This document shows positions 5,393 to 7,342 of a stretch of DNA of 7,342 nt, one piece after another. The notes under the pieces are model-generated. The model saw nothing but the letters and a program-made list of their open reading frames with translations, made no database searches and had not been told where the DNA came from. Both the position numbers and the translations under genes were made by a program. The number at the start of each line of letters is the position of its first letter. Position 1 is the stretch's first letter. Source of the stretch: Gammaproteobacteria bacterium (GTDB lineage: Bacteria > Pseudomonadota > Gammaproteobacteria > Ga0077536); NCBI GenBank assembly GCA_030639105.1, contig DAOWDI010000097.1, positions 1-7,342 of the forward strand, read 5' to 3'.

Positions 5393-6790
5393 TTAGTTGC
5401 GACGCTTTACGACTATCGCGGTCATATCGTCGCGACAGGTTGATTTTCCGCGGAAGTTATCGAGTTCTGCCTCCAACAGTTCGAGGAATCGCTGTGCCGA
5501 CTCTGTCCGGTGTGTACTCATGAATTTTTCCAGGCGAGGGAGGCCGTAGTGTTCTCCCGTTACGTTTGTGAGTTCATGAATGCCGTCAGAAAATATCAGC
5601 AGCAAGTCGCCGACTTCGAATGAGAGCGGATGGACGTCGTCGAGCATGGTGTCCGGCAGAATGCCCAGTGGGACTCCCTGCGCGGCAATCACCTCGGGCA
5701 GCTCATCTCTAGCCGCCAGAAAAAACGTCGGTGCATGGCCCGCGCACAGTAGATTGCCGCGGTTCGTTTCGAGGTCGATATCCAACAGCGCAAAGGTGAC
5801 GTACCGGCCGCCGGTAACGTCGGAATGAAGCAACGTGTTCAATCGCTCGAGCAGCTCCTTCGCTGAACTGAAGTTCGCCGTTGAAGCGCGCACGTACCCA
5901 CGGCACGCAGCAGTTACCAGCGCGGGCCCGACGCCATGGCCGGTGACGTCTGCCAGCGACACCAGCAGACGGTGATCCGAGATCGCCTGCCAGTCGTAAT
6001 AGTCACCACCGGCCTGTGCGGCGGGCCGGCTGAACGCGGCCATCTCGTAACCAGCAGGCGTCGGCATGGTCTCGGGTAGCAGCCCCCGCTGTATCTCACT
6101 CGCGACCTCGAGGTGACGCTGCATCACGTCGCGTTCGCGGCGCGTTTCCATTTCGCGCACCGCGGCGAATACATAGCGCCGAACCTGGATCGTAATGAAC
6201 GCGATGGTGCCGGTCGCAACTACGAGCATCAAAGTTTGATTGATATACAGCGCCGCCGGCCCCGGGGCCTCCGCGGCCACGTCGCGTGTCACGAAGACAT
6301 AAAAGACCAGGCAACCGTGTCCGGCTGTCGCCACGATGCCGGTCGCCAGCACTTCGCGCAGATCGAGGCGCAGGATCGAAAGCGCCAGCAGGACGAGAAT
6401 GAAAGCGTAGAGCGGCGATACGAGGAGGACGTAGGGATCGACACTGGAGAATCCGATCAAAAGCGCCATACCGAGAACTGGGTAAAGGCACTCGATGACG
6501 CCGTGCGTTATCCGCGCAAACACCGGCAGATCGAGGCCGCTGGCGAGTACACCCCGAACCTTGAAGAGCATCCATAATTCGAGCAGCAAATACGCTGCCG
6601 TCAGTATGACGATGATCAGCCCGATACGCACCGAACCGACCAGCGGGACGGCGATCCGGAATGCTCCAATGGCGATGAAGAACAAAAAAACCAACAGCAT
6701 CCCGATAATTCGCGCCTGCTCGCTCTTAAGCTGAGCTTCGCGATAGCCTGCGAGATCGAGTTCGCCGGGCTCGCCGTTAGTCATTTGCAT
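5393..6790 (-). CDS. Membrane-anchored SpoIIE/RsbU-type PP2C serine phosphatase
   Basis: A 465-residue inner-membrane protein. Six hydrophobic segments (roughly 28-48, 56-76, 97-115, 118-139, 147-167 and 182-203) form an N-terminal membrane module with no recognisable ligand-binding domain. A short linker helix (about 205-235, with SEIQRGLLPE) leads into a PP2C-like domain (about 240-463). Its metal-binding motifs are intact: GGDYYDW (261-267), LADVTGHG (279-286), IFSDGIHE (399-406) and CRDDMTAIV (452-460). Family members dephosphorylate STAS-domain anti-sigma antagonists, switching partner or stress regulators. No STAS, HPK or sigma gene is in view, so the substrate is unknown. The frame extends to a GTG at 6868, but that codon has no ribosome-binding site. 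I start at the ATG of 6788-6790, which has GGAAG about 9 nt upstream; the ATG at 6784 is also possible. It is transcribed toward vapBC with about 210 bp between; no clear terminator is visible there. Confidence 0.92.
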   Translation of the reverse strand: MQMTNGEPGELDLAGYREAQLKSEQARIIGMLLVFLFFIAIGAFRIAVPLVGSVRIGLIIVILTAAYLLLELWMLFKVRGVLASGLDLPVFARITHGVIECLYPVLGMALLIGFSSVDPYVLLVSPLYAFILVLLALSILRLDLREVLATGIVATAGHGCLVFYVFVTRDVAAEAPGPAALYINQTLMLVVATGTIAFITIQVRRYVFAAVREMETRRERDVMQRHLEVASEIQRGLLPETMPTPAGYEMAAFSRPAAQAGGDYYDWQAISDHRLLVSLADVTGHGVGPALVTAACRGYVRASTANFSSAKELLERLNTLLHSDVTGGRYVTFALLDIDLETNRGNLLCAGHAPTFFLAARDELPEVIAAQGVPLGILPDTMLDDVHPLSFEVGDLLLIFSDGIHELTNVTGEHYGLPRLEKFMSTHRTESAQRFLELLEAELDNFRGKSTCRDDMTAIVVKRRN

Positions 6791-7290
6791 CTTTGTAGTC
6801 TTCCGGGTGAAATTGACTGTCGGCAACCATTGCCGGAGTTCCGGGGACAGTTTCTGACGGATCCCCACGAATTAAAAGTCTGTAGCATGTTTGGTGACTA
6901 AATCGGTGATGACATCGAGTGCTTGGTGTAGTTGGGGTAAAGGGGACGCCCATTAGCGGTCTCCGGTCAACCAGGCGATCGTCCAGATTCTGAGCGCGTT
7001 TCACGCGGCCCGGAAGTGGCCTCAGGAATTTAAATAGGACCTGAGAAAATTCGTGGAAATTATGGTGACGATCTAATCGGAAGGAGGTTGCGAGTCTGAG
7101 CCCAACCCATCTTCCGCTACATGCCACTCCTATAACCCCGGAGGATTGACCGGAACCACTCATTGTTAAGCCGGTCATATCAGTTTTCCCCTTCAAGTCA
7201 GAGGGTCAACATCCTCAGTTGGTTAACGAGGCTAGTACCGATTCACTTTCGTTGCCCCCTGTAGCTTTGTCTTCGCGGAACTTACAGTAC
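6791..7290. other. Region with no convincing intact gene upstream of the phosphatase
   Basis: About 500 bases without a supported intact gene. A minus-strand frame stays open from a TTG at 7196 to a TAA at 6777, overlapping the phosphatase start by 14 bp. Its His/Arg/Pro/Ser-rich product and lack of a ribosome-binding site make it doubtful. On the plus strand, 6957-7076 looks like a decayed protein fragment. There is a short inverted repeat CTCAGG / CCTGAG (7021-7026 and 7040-7045). A sequence near 6843, GGGGACAGTTTCTGAC, looks like the end of a dispersed element, but I found no second copy in this window. No clear phosphatase promoter could be identified. Confidence 0.4.
6957..7076 (+). pseudogene. 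Possible decayed protein-coding fragment
   Basis: One plus-strand frame reads RSPVNQAIVQ then ILSAFHAARKWPQEFK, a TAG at 7035-7037, and DLRKFVEIMVTI before TAA at 7074-7076. Another TAG precedes it at 6954-6956. The first 22 codons use mostly G/C-ending, typical GC-rich-genome codons (CTG, CAG, GTC, ATC, GCG), and the amino-acid mix is protein-like. The product is not recognised. Chance is a real alternative over only 39 codons. Confidence 0.25.
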
Positions 7291-7341
7291 TCAATTACTC
7301 AAATACTGCTCCGCAGTACTACCGGGGTGAATGAGCAATTC
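7291..7341 (-). CDS. Possible C-terminal end of a gene running off the right edge
   Basis: A minus-strand frame entering from the edge reads ELLIHPGSTAEQYLSN and stops at TGA (7291-7293). It has the orientation of the other genes, but 16 codons are too few to establish coding. The same bases hold a perfect 6-bp hairpin, TACTGC / GCAGTA (7304-7309 and 7313-7318), and two copies of CAGTACT (7285-7291 and 7314-7320), so the segment may instead be structured non-coding DNA. Confidence 0.18.
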   Translation of the reverse strand, partial: ELLIHPGSTAEQYLSN

Positions 7342-7342
7342 C

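Noticed and set aside
5323..5523. Plus-strand 66-codon frame downstream of the mirror promoter
   Set aside because: Most of it is antisense to the phosphatase 3' end, it has no ribosome-binding site and no recognisable features. If the plus-strand promoter works, the product is more likely non-coding.
6791..6868. N-terminal extension of the phosphatase from GTG 6868
   Set aside because: No ribosome-binding site precedes the GTG, and the ATG at 6790 has GGAAG at suitable spacing. The extension contains no domain.
6777..7196. 139-codon minus-strand frame (TTG start) overlapping the phosphatase start
   Set aside because: The overlap is operon-like, but the start is weak with no ribosome-binding site, the composition is His/Arg/Pro/Ser-rich, and no motif is recognisable. 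Kept only as an alternative in the findings.
1..7342. tRNA, rRNA or riboswitch genes
   Set aside because: Reading both strands of the intergenic regions I found no cloverleaf with a T-arm consensus, no rRNA-like segment and no riboswitch core I recognise.

Overview
The window is a stretch of chromosome from a GC-rich gammaproteobacterium, carrying an accessory toxin-antitoxin module and mobile-element debris. A YaiL/DUF2058 protein, a bacterial TPMT-type methyltransferase, a DUF4124 periplasmic protein and a ClsA-type cardiolipin synthase together suggest a free-living gammaproteobacterium (Chromatiales or Xanthomonadales-like). I cannot go below class from sequence alone. Every convincing intact gene is on the minus strand; the only plus-strand coding signals are decayed remnants.

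Layout from left to right. Positions 1-60 may hold the N-terminus of a minus-strand gene running off the edge. Positions 61-268 are non-coding, with two terminator-like hairpins. Then come tpm (269-901) and, 12 bp upstream of it, yaiL (914-1453), a probable two-gene operon. Positions 1454-2039 hold one copy of a dispersed repeat (about 1606-1704), abutting the C-terminal tail of a probable dead transposase on the plus strand (1707-1922). The cardiolipin synthase gene follows (2040-3473). The 3474-3903 gap carries a second, inverted and more complete copy of the repeat (3694-3823), shaped like a miniature inverted-repeat element, plus a hairpin behind the DUF4124 gene (3904-4383).

Positions 4522-5183 are a VapBC-type toxin-antitoxin operon: a ribbon-helix-helix antitoxin whose TGA overlaps the ATG of a PIN-domain toxin. 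Upstream lies an AT-rich inverted repeat (5225-5263) with a promoter-like hexamer pair on each strand, a mirror-symmetric operator/promoter. The last large gene (5393-6790) is a six-TM membrane protein with a SpoIIE/RsbU-type PP2C phosphatase domain. No anti-sigma or STAS partner is visible beside it.

Positions 6791-7342 hold no convincing intact gene. They contain a plus-strand stretch that reads like a decayed protein fragment with in-frame stops, and perhaps the last 16 codons of a minus-strand gene at the right edge.

Functionally this is a set of unrelated small units: S-methylation detoxification, membrane lipid synthesis, a cell-envelope protein, a toxin-antitoxin system and a signalling phosphatase. 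I see no single multi-gene pathway. The most unusual items are the mirror promoter/operator at the vapBC locus and the pair of dispersed repeats with GGGTCWGGTCTTGT-type ends.
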